Origin: Seminavis robusta
Taxonomy: Eukaryota; Bacillariophyta; Bacillariophyceae; Naviculales; Naviculaceae
NCBI GenBank assembly: GCA_903772945.1
Contig: CAICTM010000051.1
Span: forward strand, 86,138 to 150,137
Direction: 5' to 3'
DNA length: 64,000 bases
In this document: positions 9,594 through 20,311 of the stretch, piece by piece
How the letters are laid out: each line of letters begins with the position of its first letter
How positions within the stretch are numbered: position 1 is the stretch's first letter
The notes under the pieces: model-generated
The model's database searches: none
The model's input: the letters and a program-made list of their open reading frames with translations, nothing else
What the model was told of the DNA's origin: nothing
Made by a program: the position numbers and the translations under genes

Positions 9594-11721
9594 ATGGCGA
9601 TTGGCAACTCCAAATGGGATACCGTCAACGACGACGATAACTCTGTTGAAGAAGCACAAGCTCAAGAGAACGAAGAAAGCAGGAATGACACAGCACCGAC
9701 GGAAGATGCTGCGAAGGAGTCAACAGAATGATCTAACCTACACCCTAAACCTAAAACCAATGCTGAGCATGAGCCGCTCGCGGTTGGATGCCTTGTTGTC
9801 CTCCACGGGCTCCAAAAATTGGACTTGAATGGCAAAACAGGCACCATAGAGGAACGCAATGCAACCACAGGCGAAGGTCGACAGGCAGTGTTCGTCCATC
9901 ATGTCAGGAAGACTGTGGCTATCAAAGTTTCCAACTTGAAGAAGCAGCATGTGGTGGCATCAAAAGAGCAGAAGCGAGTCGAAGCCATTGATTTGCTGGT
10001 GAAAATTTACAAGAAGAAACACGGAAAGCGTTTCTTCATTCATCCTGTCATTCAATTTGTTGCTTCGCTGGAAGGTGGAATCAAAGTAATCGCCAAAGAG
10101 AAGGTAGAGGCGGGCACACCGTTGCTCAGGTTACCGGAACAAGAGCAAATCTCTATTGCCAATCTGTCAACTCTGTCGAGAGAATTTGAGTCCACCTTTT
10201 CCAAGATAGTAGGCGCTGCTTACCGTCTCAAATCTGAAGCTGTGATTGTAGGCGATATCGTCCTGCACCAGTGTTACTCCGAAGCTGAAGTCAAGCTGTT
10301 CCTCATTGTGATGCGTGGTCTTCACCTTTCGGCCAACGCTTTCAAAGAATCAAACGCAAAGGAAACAGTACCCTCCCAAGTTGTAAAGACGTGGCCATCT
10401 TACAAAGAGTTGAAACAGAGCTGCGCAGTTTGGGATCTGCGACCCCAGGTTGCTGCGTTATTGCGTGGAACTGCCACATGGGGACAACTGGAACTCAAGC
10501 AGAAGTTTTGACAAGTGTGTCTTTGAGCAAATCATCAAACCGGTTGTCATGAAAACCAAAGAGGTGTCTGCCCTCTTTCTGCCGAGTGAAGTCATGGAGG
10601 AGGATGAAGAAACCAAGACTAGCAAGCTTTGGGAGTGTTATCAACACGCTGCATACCTGGTTCGATCACGTGCGCATGAGGGTCCACAACCGCGTGAACC
10701 TGTACTCAATCCACTCTTTGATTTATTCAATGGGCAGGTTTATGGGGTCAAAGAAGACCCTCGCAATGTTAGAGTGATACCGGCCGTGGTCCAAGAGAGG
10801 TCTTTGATGTGCGAAAAGGCCATGGCGGCCGGAGATGAAATGATAATTATCTACGGCATTCACACTGCAACAAGTTTCATTTTGCGTTATGGTTTTTGTC
10901 CAAAAGATTTCGTGACGAGCAATGGCGGAGACTTGGTGGATGAAGTGTTTCTATGGATACCCAAGAGCTTGGGAAGCCCCGACGAGTTACGATCTCGGGC
11001 AACCCGAAAACTGGTGCCGTCGACGGCACCAGGACAGCTGTTCGAGGATTGCGTGACCCAATTGACAGGCGACATGCTGGACCAGTTTTCGGTGGGCGTC
11101 CAGGTAAACTATGATGTAATTCTTGGCAACGCACTACGTCCAGACAATCCCGTTTCAGATCACAGCAACATTCAAAGGCTGAGACAATTTCTAGTGCTGA
11201 ATCATTTGCTCGATGACGATTGTGTTCGTGAAGCAATGAAGACATGCCGACTCAGAGGATGGAACGACTTTTATCTTTCTCACCTGCTGCAATTGATCAT
11301 TGACCATGTCATTACATCCGCGACGTCCCTGTCTACAAGCAACAACCAGCAAGATCTGCAGAAGGCCAATGACCCAAAGACACCACATGATGTTAAGGTG
11401 GCGTACCTGGCACGAGTTGCTCAACGAGATGCTTTGGCACGTTGGCGACACGCCTTTGCTTGGCACTATGGGTCTCCTTCAGAGCATTCGAGTGCTTTTT
11501 ACCACAACTTGTATGCACACCTTGAACAAGGTGGTTACGAAAGAAAAACTGTTTTTTCACCCAACCACCCCATCCCCCAAGCACCAAGATGCTTGTTGGA
11601 GAGTAAGGGTTGTCACTACTGCGGGAGAACTTTGCATTTACGCTCTTGCGCTGGTTGCAAGGAAACCCAGTACTGTTGTAGGGAGCACCAAAAACTTGAT
11701 CGCAAACGGCACAAATACTAG
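9594..11721 (+). pseudogene. Disrupted SET-domain / MYND-finger methyltransferase-like gene
   Basis: A coding region with at least two lesions. ATG 9594 opens 45 codons (MAIGNSKWDTVNDDD...) ending at TGA 9729-9731. The same frame continues with PLAVGCLVVLHGLQKLDLNG and on to 10511, where a TTTT run (AAGTTTTGACAAG) shifts the frame by one; removing one T joins it to the frame ending at 11721. The joined product would be about 700 aa: an N-terminal Gly-rich module, a split SET region (LPEQEQISIANL...; NPLFDLFNG; AMAAGDEMIIIYG; LRYGFCP) of the SETD3/RuBisCO-LSMT type, and a C-terminal MYND-like finger (CHYCGRTLHLRSCAGCKETQ). The finger is degraded: its later Cys is His, Trp is Arg, and the last Cys is missing because a stop follows KRHKY. 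SET proteins of this type methylate lysine or histidine; this copy is probably inactive. Confidence 0.7.
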
Positions 11722-12267
11722 ACTATTGCACACCCTAAAACTTTTCACTAGACTAGCGAAACGCTGACCAGCATTGTTTGGAGGGGAAGAAGCGAACCCG
11801 CAGCTTCACACAACTCTTTGGGCTACACTATAACTTCGGAGAAATATCTTGCAAGGGCGACAGCGGCTTACTCAAAGTCCTAGACCAAGAGCCCCCGAAA
11901 TTGCCTTCTACGTCATGTTCGGTACAGCAATGATTATCGAAGTTGCTCGCAAAGTAGTCTAGTTTAGTTGCGCTTTTGTGTAGCAGTGACATCTATTTAT
12001 CTGGTTCTATTTGCTTGGACATACTGCCTTTGTCTGCTCGATATCTACTGCGAACCCTCAACCCTGGTGTCATTGCTACGGTACCGGTACTTGTGGCTGG
12101 CCCCACCTTTCCCCACTGGCGATCGAGTTGATGGTTAATGATTTTCACAAGATTTAATGTGTAATGGAGGAATGCAATGTACGGTAGGAACAAATGTGTC
12201 TGGTGTGATTGAATATGAGGATAGTTGCGTCGCAAAGCCCTTTGCTATTGTGGTCCCTTGCCTTTAC
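11722..12267. other. Intergenic between convergent genes
   Basis: Space between the 3' ends of the SET-MYND pseudogene (plus) and the acidic repeat protein gene (minus). It contains AGTAGTCTAGTTTAGTTGCGC, resembling TAGTCTAGTTTAGTTGCCC at 4023, possibly a shared 3' flanking remnant. No gene supported. Confidence 0.4.
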
Positions 12268-15200
12268 TTAGGGCGTGAAACCATCCCATTGGTCGTCGCT
12301 TTCCTCGCCTCCTGTTGTAGAGTTTCCACGGCTCAGCAGCTTGGCCAGGGAGCTTTTTACTTCCTTGAAACCAAAGCTAACATCCTCAAACAACTCCGTC
12401 AACTCTAGCTGTACTTCATCATGTTCCTTCGCCGCCAGTTCTTGTCCAGGAGACTTTTCCATCACGGGCTCTTCTTCAATCTCGTTTTCAATTGGTCCCT
12501 GGATAATCTCCGCGGTCTTGACCTCCATTTTCTTCTTCTTGCTTGCAAAGAAAAACGCTGGTGGCTCCTTGCTAGGTGCTTTTTCTGTCGCCTTGATTTC
12601 ATCCTCCGAGATCTCGTCTTCCACAGCAGCCATCTCCCTGATCTCTTGGAGCAACAATTCGTCACTGTCGTCTACGATGACTTCATCGACCATCACATTG
12701 TCACCGTCCTCATCATCAAGATTATTGTCGTCAATCTTGATACTACTAATAGTATCGAGGAAGGTAGAATTGCTTTGGATATCCTGAATGGCTTGTTCAT
12801 AGAGCTCGACCTCTCGTGCGGCCGCTTCCGATGCTTCTTGAGTTGCCTCCATGACCTCCTTGGTGGCTGCCATTTCGGCTTGCTCTTGTTGTGCCGCAAG
12901 TGTGGTCACAAGGTCAGCGGTTTCTTCATCCAAAAGATTGACCAAAAAGGTGTGAACCTCAGCGTCAATGTCAATCGTGGAAAGACGCTTCTCCACAATG
13001 TCGTCCTCTTGAATAACAACATTGACTGGAACAACTTCTCCTCCTTGCTCCTTGGCCAATCGAATATATTCTTCCCTGGCTTCAAACTCAGCCTTCTCCA
13101 TGGCTGCGAGTTGTGCCACCAAAGCTGCCGAGTCATCCACAATTTCTTCGTCGTCCACATTGACTGGCACAACTTCCCCCTCTTGCTCCTTGGCCAATCG
13201 AATATATTCTTCCCTGGCTTCAAACTCGGCCTTCTCCATGGCTGCAAGTTGTGCCACCAAAGCTGCCGAGTCATCCACAATTTCTTCGTCGTCCACATTG
13301 ACTGGCACAACTTCCCCCTCTTGCTCCTTGGCCAATCGAATATATTCTTCCCTAGCTTCAAACTCGGCCTTCTCCATGGCTGCAAGTTGTGCCACCAAAG
13401 CAGCTGAATCGTCTTCCTCTTCTACCTTGTTCTTGTCGTCGCTGCTATCATCCACAGTTTCGTCGTCCTCCTCCCACATGACCTTGACTGGCACCACTTC
13501 TCCTCCTTGCTCCTTGGCCTGTCGAATGCGTTCTTCTTTGGCCTCGAATTCGAAACGCTCCAATGCCGCAAGCTGCGCCACCAAAGCAGCCGAATCGTCC
13601 TCCTCCTCTTCTACCTTGTTGTCATCATCCTTGTCCTCGTCCCACATGACCTTGATGGGCACCACTTCTCCACCTCGTTCTTTGGCCAATCGAATATGTT
13701 CTTCCTTGGCATTCATCTCTGCCCGTTCCAATGCTGCCAGTTGTTCCACCAAGGCAGCCGAGTCGTCTTCTTCCACTGGCTGTTGTTGCTGCTGGTCCAA
13801 TTTGGCCGTCATGGTGACAAACTCGGACAAATCCTTGGCGTATTCGATGCGCGCTTGTTTTTCGTGGTGTTCCAATGCGTCTTTTGCGGCCAATTGTGCC
13901 ACGAGCAATCGCGTGGCTTCATCCTGTTGTTGTTGTTGCATGGTCGGAATGGCTTGTTTTGCCGCTGGCGTCTCTTTCTGTTGCTGATCCAGTTTGGCTT
14001 GCATCGTAACAAAGTTGGAATCTTCCTTGGCTTTTTCAATACGAGATTGCTGAATGGCATAGTCCTTGGCTTCCATGGATGCCAGTTGGGTGACGAGTGC
14101 TTCTGTTTCGTCGTCGGTGGTTGCTGCTGCGACGACTTGTGGAACCTCTTTTTCTTCCAGAATGGTTTCGGACGCTTCCACGACAGATTCCAATAGATCT
14201 TGCTTGTATTCCAGCTCGTCATTGTCTTCTTCTTCCAGTTTGGTGTCTTCTTCCAGTTTCTTCTTGTTATGGATGACATTACCATAGCGAGGAATCAAAA
14301 TGGTGGGAACGGTTGGTTCCTTCTTCTCAGGAACAACAGATTGCTGCTGCATGGATATCTTGTCTTGCATCATCATGTGCTGCGACGCCAATTTAGCCTT
14401 GTCCACAAGTGCATCTCGTGCCGCCAATTCGGCCGCTTCCATGGCCGCCAATTGTGCCACGAGATGGGCCGCTTCTTCATCGGGTTGCAGCAAAGGCAAT
14501 TCAGTCTTGCGAGGTACAGCAGGATGCTGTTGCTGCATATCCCACTTGGCGGCCATGGTGACATGATTGGCATCTTCGAGCGCGTGTTGAATGCGGGCTT
14601 GTTTCGTGGCATGTTGTGTGGCTTCCAGAGACGCCAATTGTGCCACGAGGGCATCAGCGGCAGGATCGTGTGGCATGGTGGGCAACGAACTGGACTCGGG
14701 CGTGGTGGACTCGAGTTCTTCGGCGGTTGGTACAATGGGTGATGCCTGTTGAAGATCCAATTTGGCTTGCTGAGCCCAAAACGCCAATTCTTCCATAGCA
14801 GTTCCCAGACGGGCTTGGGTTTGGGCAAATTTGGTGAGTTCTTGTGCGGCCACGCGGCTGGTAGTGGCATCGACCACCATTTGCTTAGGAGTTGTTTGTT
14901 TCTTGGGTGGCATGACATGCTGTTGTTGTTGATCCCACTTGGCTGCCATGGTGACGTGATTGGCATTCTCTTTGGCGGCTTGAATGCGTGATTCGCGTTG
15001 TTGGAACTCTTGCGCCTCGTTGGTGGCCAATTGCCGAATGAGTGCTTGGACTTGTGGGTCTTCTTGCTGTTGTTCTTCTACTACCGGTAGTACTTGTGGT
15101 GTCTTCTTTTGTGTGACGACGGCCTTGACGGATCGACTGAGGACTTGGAGTGTCTTGAGAGCTTGTGGATTCGTCTGTACTTGCTGGGCGTCCATGGTAT

Positions 15201-15558
15201 CCAAGGCTGTCACCACGGCGTGCGTTACGGCCACGACAGGTTGCTTCTCTTGGTGTTGTTTTGCATCGACCACCGATTCCAAGCGCTGCAGCGATTCACG
15301 CAGTTCGTGAAGGACACTCAAAGCCTCCTGATCATTGCGCGACATGACTTCATCCACGTTCTTCCACGCCGATACCACCTTGGGGCCCAACACCGGATCC
15401 TCTTCTTGGGAAGCAGCAGAAGAAGCCTCCAATCCAACAGGACGTTGTGTTCTCATTGTCGTGGTTTTCCTACCAAACGGAGTGCTCCAACCATCCACTC
15501 CCAACACCAGGCACACCGCCAACAGGCACGGTATCGTCATTGCTCTTGTCCACAACAT
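12268..15558 (-). CDS. Large acidic, repeat-rich coiled-coil protein with secretory leader
   Basis: Intronless frame of 1096 aa; ATG at 15558 with an alternative at 15540 (MTIPCLLAVCLVLGVDGW). The hydrophobic N terminus is a good signal peptide; a Ser/Thr/Arg-rich stretch follows (TPFGRKTTTMRTQRPVG), so plastid import is possible but the ASAF-type motif is not clear. The rest is a chain of about a dozen imperfect repeats built on LVAQLAxxEAxExxxxxxRI, xxAKExxxxVTMxAKxDxQQQ, predicted to be helical and coiled-coil. Three units are almost identical at DNA level (13024-13410). Many units are separated by Asp/Glu runs; the tail ends DQWDGFTP. No family recognised. A structural or calcium-binding role would fit the acidity but is only inference. 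Confidence 0.85.
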   Translation of the reverse strand: MLWTRAMTIPCLLAVCLVLGVDGWSTPFGRKTTTMRTQRPVGLEASSAASQEEDPVLGPKVVSAWKNVDEVMSRNDQEALSVLHELRESLQRLESVVDAKQHQEKQPVVAVTHAVVTALDTMDAQQVQTNPQALKTLQVLSRSVKAVVTQKKTPQVLPVVEEQQQEDPQVQALIRQLATNEAQEFQQRESRIQAAKENANHVTMAAKWDQQQQHVMPPKKQTTPKQMVVDATTSRVAAQELTKFAQTQARLGTAMEELAFWAQQAKLDLQQASPIVPTAEELESTTPESSSLPTMPHDPAADALVAQLASLEATQHATKQARIQHALEDANHVTMAAKWDMQQQHPAVPRKTELPLLQPDEEAAHLVAQLAAMEAAELAARDALVDKAKLASQHMMMQDKISMQQQSVVPEKKEPTVPTILIPRYGNVIHNKKKLEEDTKLEEEDNDELEYKQDLLESVVEASETILEEKEVPQVVAAATTDDETEALVTQLASMEAKDYAIQQSRIEKAKEDSNFVTMQAKLDQQQKETPAAKQAIPTMQQQQQDEATRLLVAQLAAKDALEHHEKQARIEYAKDLSEFVTMTAKLDQQQQQPVEEDDSAALVEQLAALERAEMNAKEEHIRLAKERGGEVVPIKVMWDEDKDDDNKVEEEEDDSAALVAQLAALERFEFEAKEERIRQAKEQGGEVVPVKVMWEEDDETVDDSSDDKNKVEEEDDSAALVAQLAAMEKAEFEAREEYIRLAKEQEGEVVPVNVDDEEIVDDSAALVAQLAAMEKAEFEAREEYIRLAKEQEGEVVPVNVDDEEIVDDSAALVAQLAAMEKAEFEAREEYIRLAKEQGGEVVPVNVVIQEDDIVEKRLSTIDIDAEVHTFLVNLLDEETADLVTTLAAQQEQAEMAATKEVMEATQEASEAAAREVELYEQAIQDIQSNSTFLDTISSIKIDDNNLDDEDGDNVMVDEVIVDDSDELLLQEIREMAAVEDEISEDEIKATEKAPSKEPPAFFFASKKKKMEVKTAEIIQGPIENEIEEEPVMEKSPGQELAAKEHDEVQLELTELFEDVSFGFKEVKSSLAKLLSRGNSTTGGEESDDQWDGFTP
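13024..13410 (-). repeat. In-frame 138-bp tandem repeat, 2.8 copies
   Basis: Units begin at 13024, 13162 and 13300 and encode 46 aa (ALVAQLAAMEKAEFEAREE... VVPVNVDDEEIVDDS). Units 2 and 3 differ by a single base over their first 100 bp, so this is recent tandem duplication inside an older degenerate repeat protein. Confidence 0.9.
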
Positions 15559-16964
15559 ACCAATAATAGTCTTCTTCTATTCGCTCCTTCTTTCTCTCGC
15601 CTTTTGGCTTCAGTTGAATTTTATGAAGGAGGAACGAATCAGACATCAACTCCCCATCAACCAACACCACCAGGAACCACTCGATCCACAGACAGCAGAG
15701 AACACACACCCATACAATAAATATCTTTCCTGCAACACCACCGGCCAAGGCCTTCTGCTGGTCCATAGCAGCTGCTTTTGCGACGTCGCAGTTCAAATTC
15801 CAATGGCCCTCTGCCGGCTTTTCCCTCTGCTACAATCTTCGCACTAAAAATATCAACAGCTGGCCTACTTCAACTCTTGCACCAACCGACATTCCTTCCA
15901 ATCAAATCCAAGCATTTGCTTCAATCGCGAACAAAAAGAAAAATATGCATAGCCTGAACCCTAGATGTCTGTAACATTTTGGGGTGGAGTCGAGTCGAGT
16001 CACTCGACGACGCAACCTCATGAACTCAAAAGGAGATCAAGATGAGCTTTTAAATTTCAGGGTTGGGACGACCTATCGAGGCCCTCTTGAGCTAGCTAGC
16101 TAGCTAGCTAGTCATTGTCCTTTGATTCTCTCAGACCTCCTCCCTTGTCACCATCGCTCACCTCCACCGGTATTCAAAGGAGGCAGATTCGAAAGGGGGT
16201 GTTTATGGTGCCCTGGATCTCTTCCGCTCGCTAGCTAGCTAGTCTTCCTCCCTTGCTCCTACGTGCCCCCCACCTTGCCTCCCCTCTCTCTTTGGTTTGC
16301 TGCTGCTTTGCTCACTCACTCGATTGCTCGTCTCGCGTTTGTGCATCGTGCTCTCTCCCTGCGCCCCCTCCTCACCATAGTTCCCTCTTTTAAAAGCCAG
16401 CCATAACCACTCCTCCAAATTAAAGGGGGTGTTTTGATATTGGATTCCGTAGTTAGAGTGAGTCGAGTGTATCCGCCAAAGCCATGCATGCAGCGAGGGC
16501 CATTAGGCGCTCGCAAGCACTTCTTGCTAGTACCACTCTAGCCACAAACGAATCCATACTAGATCTAGTAGTAGCTACGTACCGGAAAAGGAGTGGCATG
16601 GTTCATGCTATCCGCACCACCAGAATGCATTCAAAGGAGATTCGATAGGGGATTTGCTTGCAAGCTACGTTATAAATCTAGACTCTAGCTAGAAGCCACA
16701 AAACGACATCGTAACCCACTTGATCTAAACCACATCGTAACCCACTTGATCTAGCTACAGCTAGAGCTCCATTCCCCGGATACACTCTCCCCCAGAGTGT
16801 ACTCGCCGTGTCCATAACCTAACCTCTTATCCGGATCTACCTAGCTAGTCCTCAATTGAATTCATCGCTCCTGATCCCACAGAACCGAGTCCTGAATTAC
16901 GACTCTTCTTAAGCCTGGCCCTCCCTGGCTTGAATTCCGAAGATAATATATGCAGCCTTCATCT
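15559..16964. other. Intergenic region with TAGC repeats and a dispersed repeat
   Basis: No supported gene. (TAGC)n tracts lie at about 16090-16110 and 16230-16240, a short direct repeat (CGTAACCCACTTGATCTA) occurs twice at about 16710-16755, and a copy of the C/T-rich dispersed repeat lies at 16205-16390. Confidence 0.5.
16205..16390 (+). repeat. Dispersed C/T-rich repeat, copy 1
   Basis: Shares an ordered series of blocks with 30048-30230: ATGGTGCCC, GATCTCTTCC, AGTCTTCCTCCCTT, CCCCCCACCTTGCCTCCCCT, CTCTTTGGTTT, GTTTGTGCAT, TGCTCTCTCCCT and CCCCCTCCTCACCATAGTTC. No clear terminal repeats. Confidence 0.7.
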
Positions 16965-19334
16965 TCAAGCCCCACCACAGGAGCAATCACAGCCACACAG
17001 GAGATCAGTACATTCAAAGAACACCCCCATCCGTCCTTTACATGAATGGGCAAAACCTGTTGGTATGACACAGGTTCCATTTACGTGGCAAAGGGACTCT
17101 GGAATAGTTCCAGTCAACATTGGATTTCCATCCAACAAGAATGAGTGCAGTGTCTGCTGTAGAGATGATAGTTCCACTGGTACTGAGCCTGACAAGCTAT
17201 TGTTTGCCAAACTTGTGATACGCAGACTTAAGAGTTCACCAAATTCACTGGGGATCTGCCCAGAGAGTTGGTTCTGCTCCAGCAACAGGTCATGTAGGCC
17301 TGTCAACAGCCCAAGCTCTGTTGGGATGATTCCTGTTAGCAAATTTTTCGCGAGATCCAAAGCATGTTCCAGATGCTTGAGGAGACCAAGTTCACTTGGG
17401 ACTGTGCCCGTGATGTGGTTGTCAAAAACTGCAAGACGAAAAAGAGAACTGAGCAAACCCAACTCACTAGGAATTGTCCCCACCAAGTCATTGAAGTCTA
17501 AGTGTATATGCTGCTTGCTGCGATGACTTCCCAGTTCACTTGGGATAGATCCAGATAGCCTGGCCTGCCCCAAAAGAATCCACTCCAATGAATCTACTTT
17601 CCCAAGCTCTGTTGGAATAGTGCCTTCAAATAGACAAAAGATAGAGAATTGTGAATAAATTATCATTAGTCATCACGTGCTGTGAAATTTGGAGAATGAC
17701 AGGGGGTAGCTCAGCTTACCAGATATGTCACTGATTTGTATAACAAACCATTTCAATTTTGAGAGCATTCCCACCTCTGTGGAAATGGTTCCCTGCATGT
17801 GCTCATGGTCCATTATAACCCAGTGCTCCAGATTGGTCAGCTGCCACAACTCAGAAGGAAGAGGGCCTTCATGGTTGCTGTTGGTAAGCAGCAGACCTCT
17901 CAGCTTGGATAGGAGGCCAATCTCTGAAGGAATGCCACCAGGTGGTTGATCATAAATGGCCAGCCCCTCCAAATCAGCAAGCTGTCCAATACGGCTGCCA
18001 AGACTGCCTTCAAGCTGGTTATACCCAAGGGACAGTGTTTGTAGGCTTGTCAGCATGTAGAGCTCTTCTGGAAGGTTCCCAACAAGATTGTTTTTGTCCA
18101 ACCAAAGATGCTGATACAGGCCATCTTCATTGCAGCGCGGTGGTGGTGGCTCTGTGGATGGGGGAAACCCAGACATGTACCCTTTATATATAGAATCCAT
18201 CAACGTCTTCTGAGCAAACTCAGGTGCATTGTACCACTCACACTCGTGTATGCTGTGGCTCAGCCAGCTGGTAATATCCATCCAAGTGTCTCCACTAGTA
18301 GCATAGTAAAGTGATGCCAAAGCTAACTTTTGCTTTAATCGACCATCCGAGTAGAAGGGAAGATTGGGATCTTCCAGCAACCATTCAAATGCCATAAACT
18401 GAGGTGACTCTGGGTCTTCCAACGCCAGCAGGGTTTCCTCTTCTAGCAACACCTTGATGGTTCCCTCCAGAGACATGGTTGGAGCTGCTGATGGAGTACT
18501 GGTTGGAACTGCAGTCATTGGAGCCACCTGGTCATCCTTCCATCTAGGAACCACGATTGCCACGATTACGATCACGACTCCCACCAACGCAATGGCTCCC
18601 AATGAAAGGGCGATCTTGCATTTCTTGTCCTTTTGGTCTCTTGTTAATTCTTGGATCTCAAACTCTTTAGCTCGGGGAAGATCTTGAGGAACGGTTTCGT
18701 CCACCGGGTTTGCCACAGCCAAGCCACTATTATTACCAAGGGAGTGTTCTTGCGCTACTACTTCGGACATAAAGTTGGAGTGGGTCTCATTCTCAGCTAC
18801 TGGATGTCCTGCAAGTGTGCCATACATGGCAGCAGTTGTTGGCAGTTCAAAGCCACGTGCCACAGAATAGGCACCAGGCGTACTAGCGGTTCTTCTAGCC
18901 ACTTCTTCGTCACGAGTTAGGCTTGTCCGAGGCAGATCATGAGGATTCTTTAAATCAAAATCATCTGTGGATGCTGCCACATTCATAGCCTGCCTTAACG
19001 GCGATTCTGCTTCCTGTCGTTCTGTTAAAACCCCCACAAGGAACATTTTGTCTTCTGGGGTGCCTTGCACTCGTGCCTCAACCTTCTTGCTTTCCTGCTC
19101 TTTTGCTTCTTCTTTCAATGTGGTGCTAGCCACAGGAGGACCTCCTTGTGCCAGTGCATCTGCTCCTCCTAGTGCTGAAAATGATTCCATTTTCCGGAGC
19201 TCCTCCTCGGTAGACCCACGGATCCTGGCATTGACAATGTCCAAAACATCAAAGCTTTCCTCTTCGTTGTTGGTTTCTCTGATAGATTCGGTGGCTATCT
19301 CATCACTGGTGGTAGTCCTTCCTGAAGACTTCAT
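16965..19334 (-). CDS. LRR membrane protein B (subfamily A/B/C), intact
   Basis: Exon 1 19334-17720, intron 17719-17624 (GTAAGC...TTTGAAG, phase 1), exon 2 17623-16965; 757 aa. ATG 19334 (MKSSGRTTTSDE) is chosen because paralogue C starts at the same place; an upstream in-frame ATG exists at 19442. Residues 1-240: hydrophilic tail with VLTERQEAESPLRQ, STPGAYSVARGFE (151-163) and SGLAVANPVDE (203-213). Residues about 241-262: membrane span (ALSLGAIALVGVVIVIVAIVV) followed by PRWKDD. Then a Ser/Thr/Pro stalk, LEDPESPQFMAFEWLLEDP, the KLALASLYYATSGDTW block, NWL-type HSIHECEW, about ten LRRs (IPSELGLLxxL) and the CTDLLCGCDCSCGG end. No signal peptide, so I predict N-in/C-out topology at the cell surface. 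No kinase; partners unknown. Confidence 0.9.
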
Positions 19335-19442
19335 GGTCAACAATCGATTAATTAATTTGTTGTGTGTCTCCTCGTATATACTCCAGAGTCGGAGCTGCTT
19401 CTCTGGTAGCACACTCGTTGGTTGTGTGTGGTTGCAATACAA

Positions 19443-20311
19443 GCCTGGCTACTCGAGGGCAATAGGTATTCAGAGTAATGATGGTTGTTCTGAATTCGTC
19501 AGCTGATTGGTCCCTTGGTCCCAGACCCCGGACTGCGACCTCTTGTACGTAGTGTACATGACATTACAGTGTCGATCGAGAAGCCTTAAGCCTGCAAAAG
19601 ACTGGCAACCTCCCTTCTTCATGACATCACCCGAGTACCTATCTATTTAGTATTTATTTTCCCCCGAGTACCTGGTACCAGGTACCAGTAATGTACAACC
19701 TAGCTGCACCAATCCACCTGTAGACCACATGACATTGTACTGTAATCAAAGGTTTTTTAAATTTTATGAAAGGGTCAGAACAAAAAAGAGAAATAGAACT
19801 TGAAAGTGTGAGCAACTTCAGCAGGAAATTCTAGCTACAAACATAATAGTACCAATGCGTGGCTTTGGCCTTTCCGGTCATAATTGTTGGTTTGTCTACC
19901 ACCTGTGGGCATGGATCCGTCGGGTGGCCCAAATGGTGCGAGCAGTGGAGACAGAGATTTGCCGTCCTTTCCCAAGGTTGCTTCCGAGGAAGATTCTCCC
20001 ATATGGTACGGTTTGCCCTTTGGGTTCTTTCCTAGCGGGAGATCCCTGCCATGAATGCATTCAAAGGATCGAGGGAGAAAGGGTGTCTACTAAAGTATAG
20101 GGAAGATATCGAGTAGCTACGGTACAGAGATCTAGTTAGCTAGTAGATGTAGAATGATTGATAGATCGCATACATATTCTCTTCCTTTTAAAGTTTCAGG
20201 AGTCTTTCATTCGAATTCTCCGCACTGGTGCTCACCTGAACAAGCTCGTTGACAAGCAACTGTTTATATAGTATAGTTTGCTTGCTTCTTGATCTGATTG
20301 TAGTCGTTATA
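19443..20311. other. Intergenic region, nothing supported
   Basis: AT-rich stretches, a short GAGTACCTGGTACCAGGTACC palindromic patch near 19670 and no protein-like frame. Confidence 0.4.

Noticed and set aside
12421-13987. Long plus-strand frames (328 and 321 aa) over the acidic repeat protein gene
   Set aside because: Repeat DNA lacking stops on the other strand; the minus strand has the signal peptide and a full 1096-codon frame.
15470-15796. 108-aa minus-strand frame overlapping the start of the acidic repeat gene
   Set aside because: Out of frame with the main gene and overlapping its signal peptide; probably chance in the 5' UTR.
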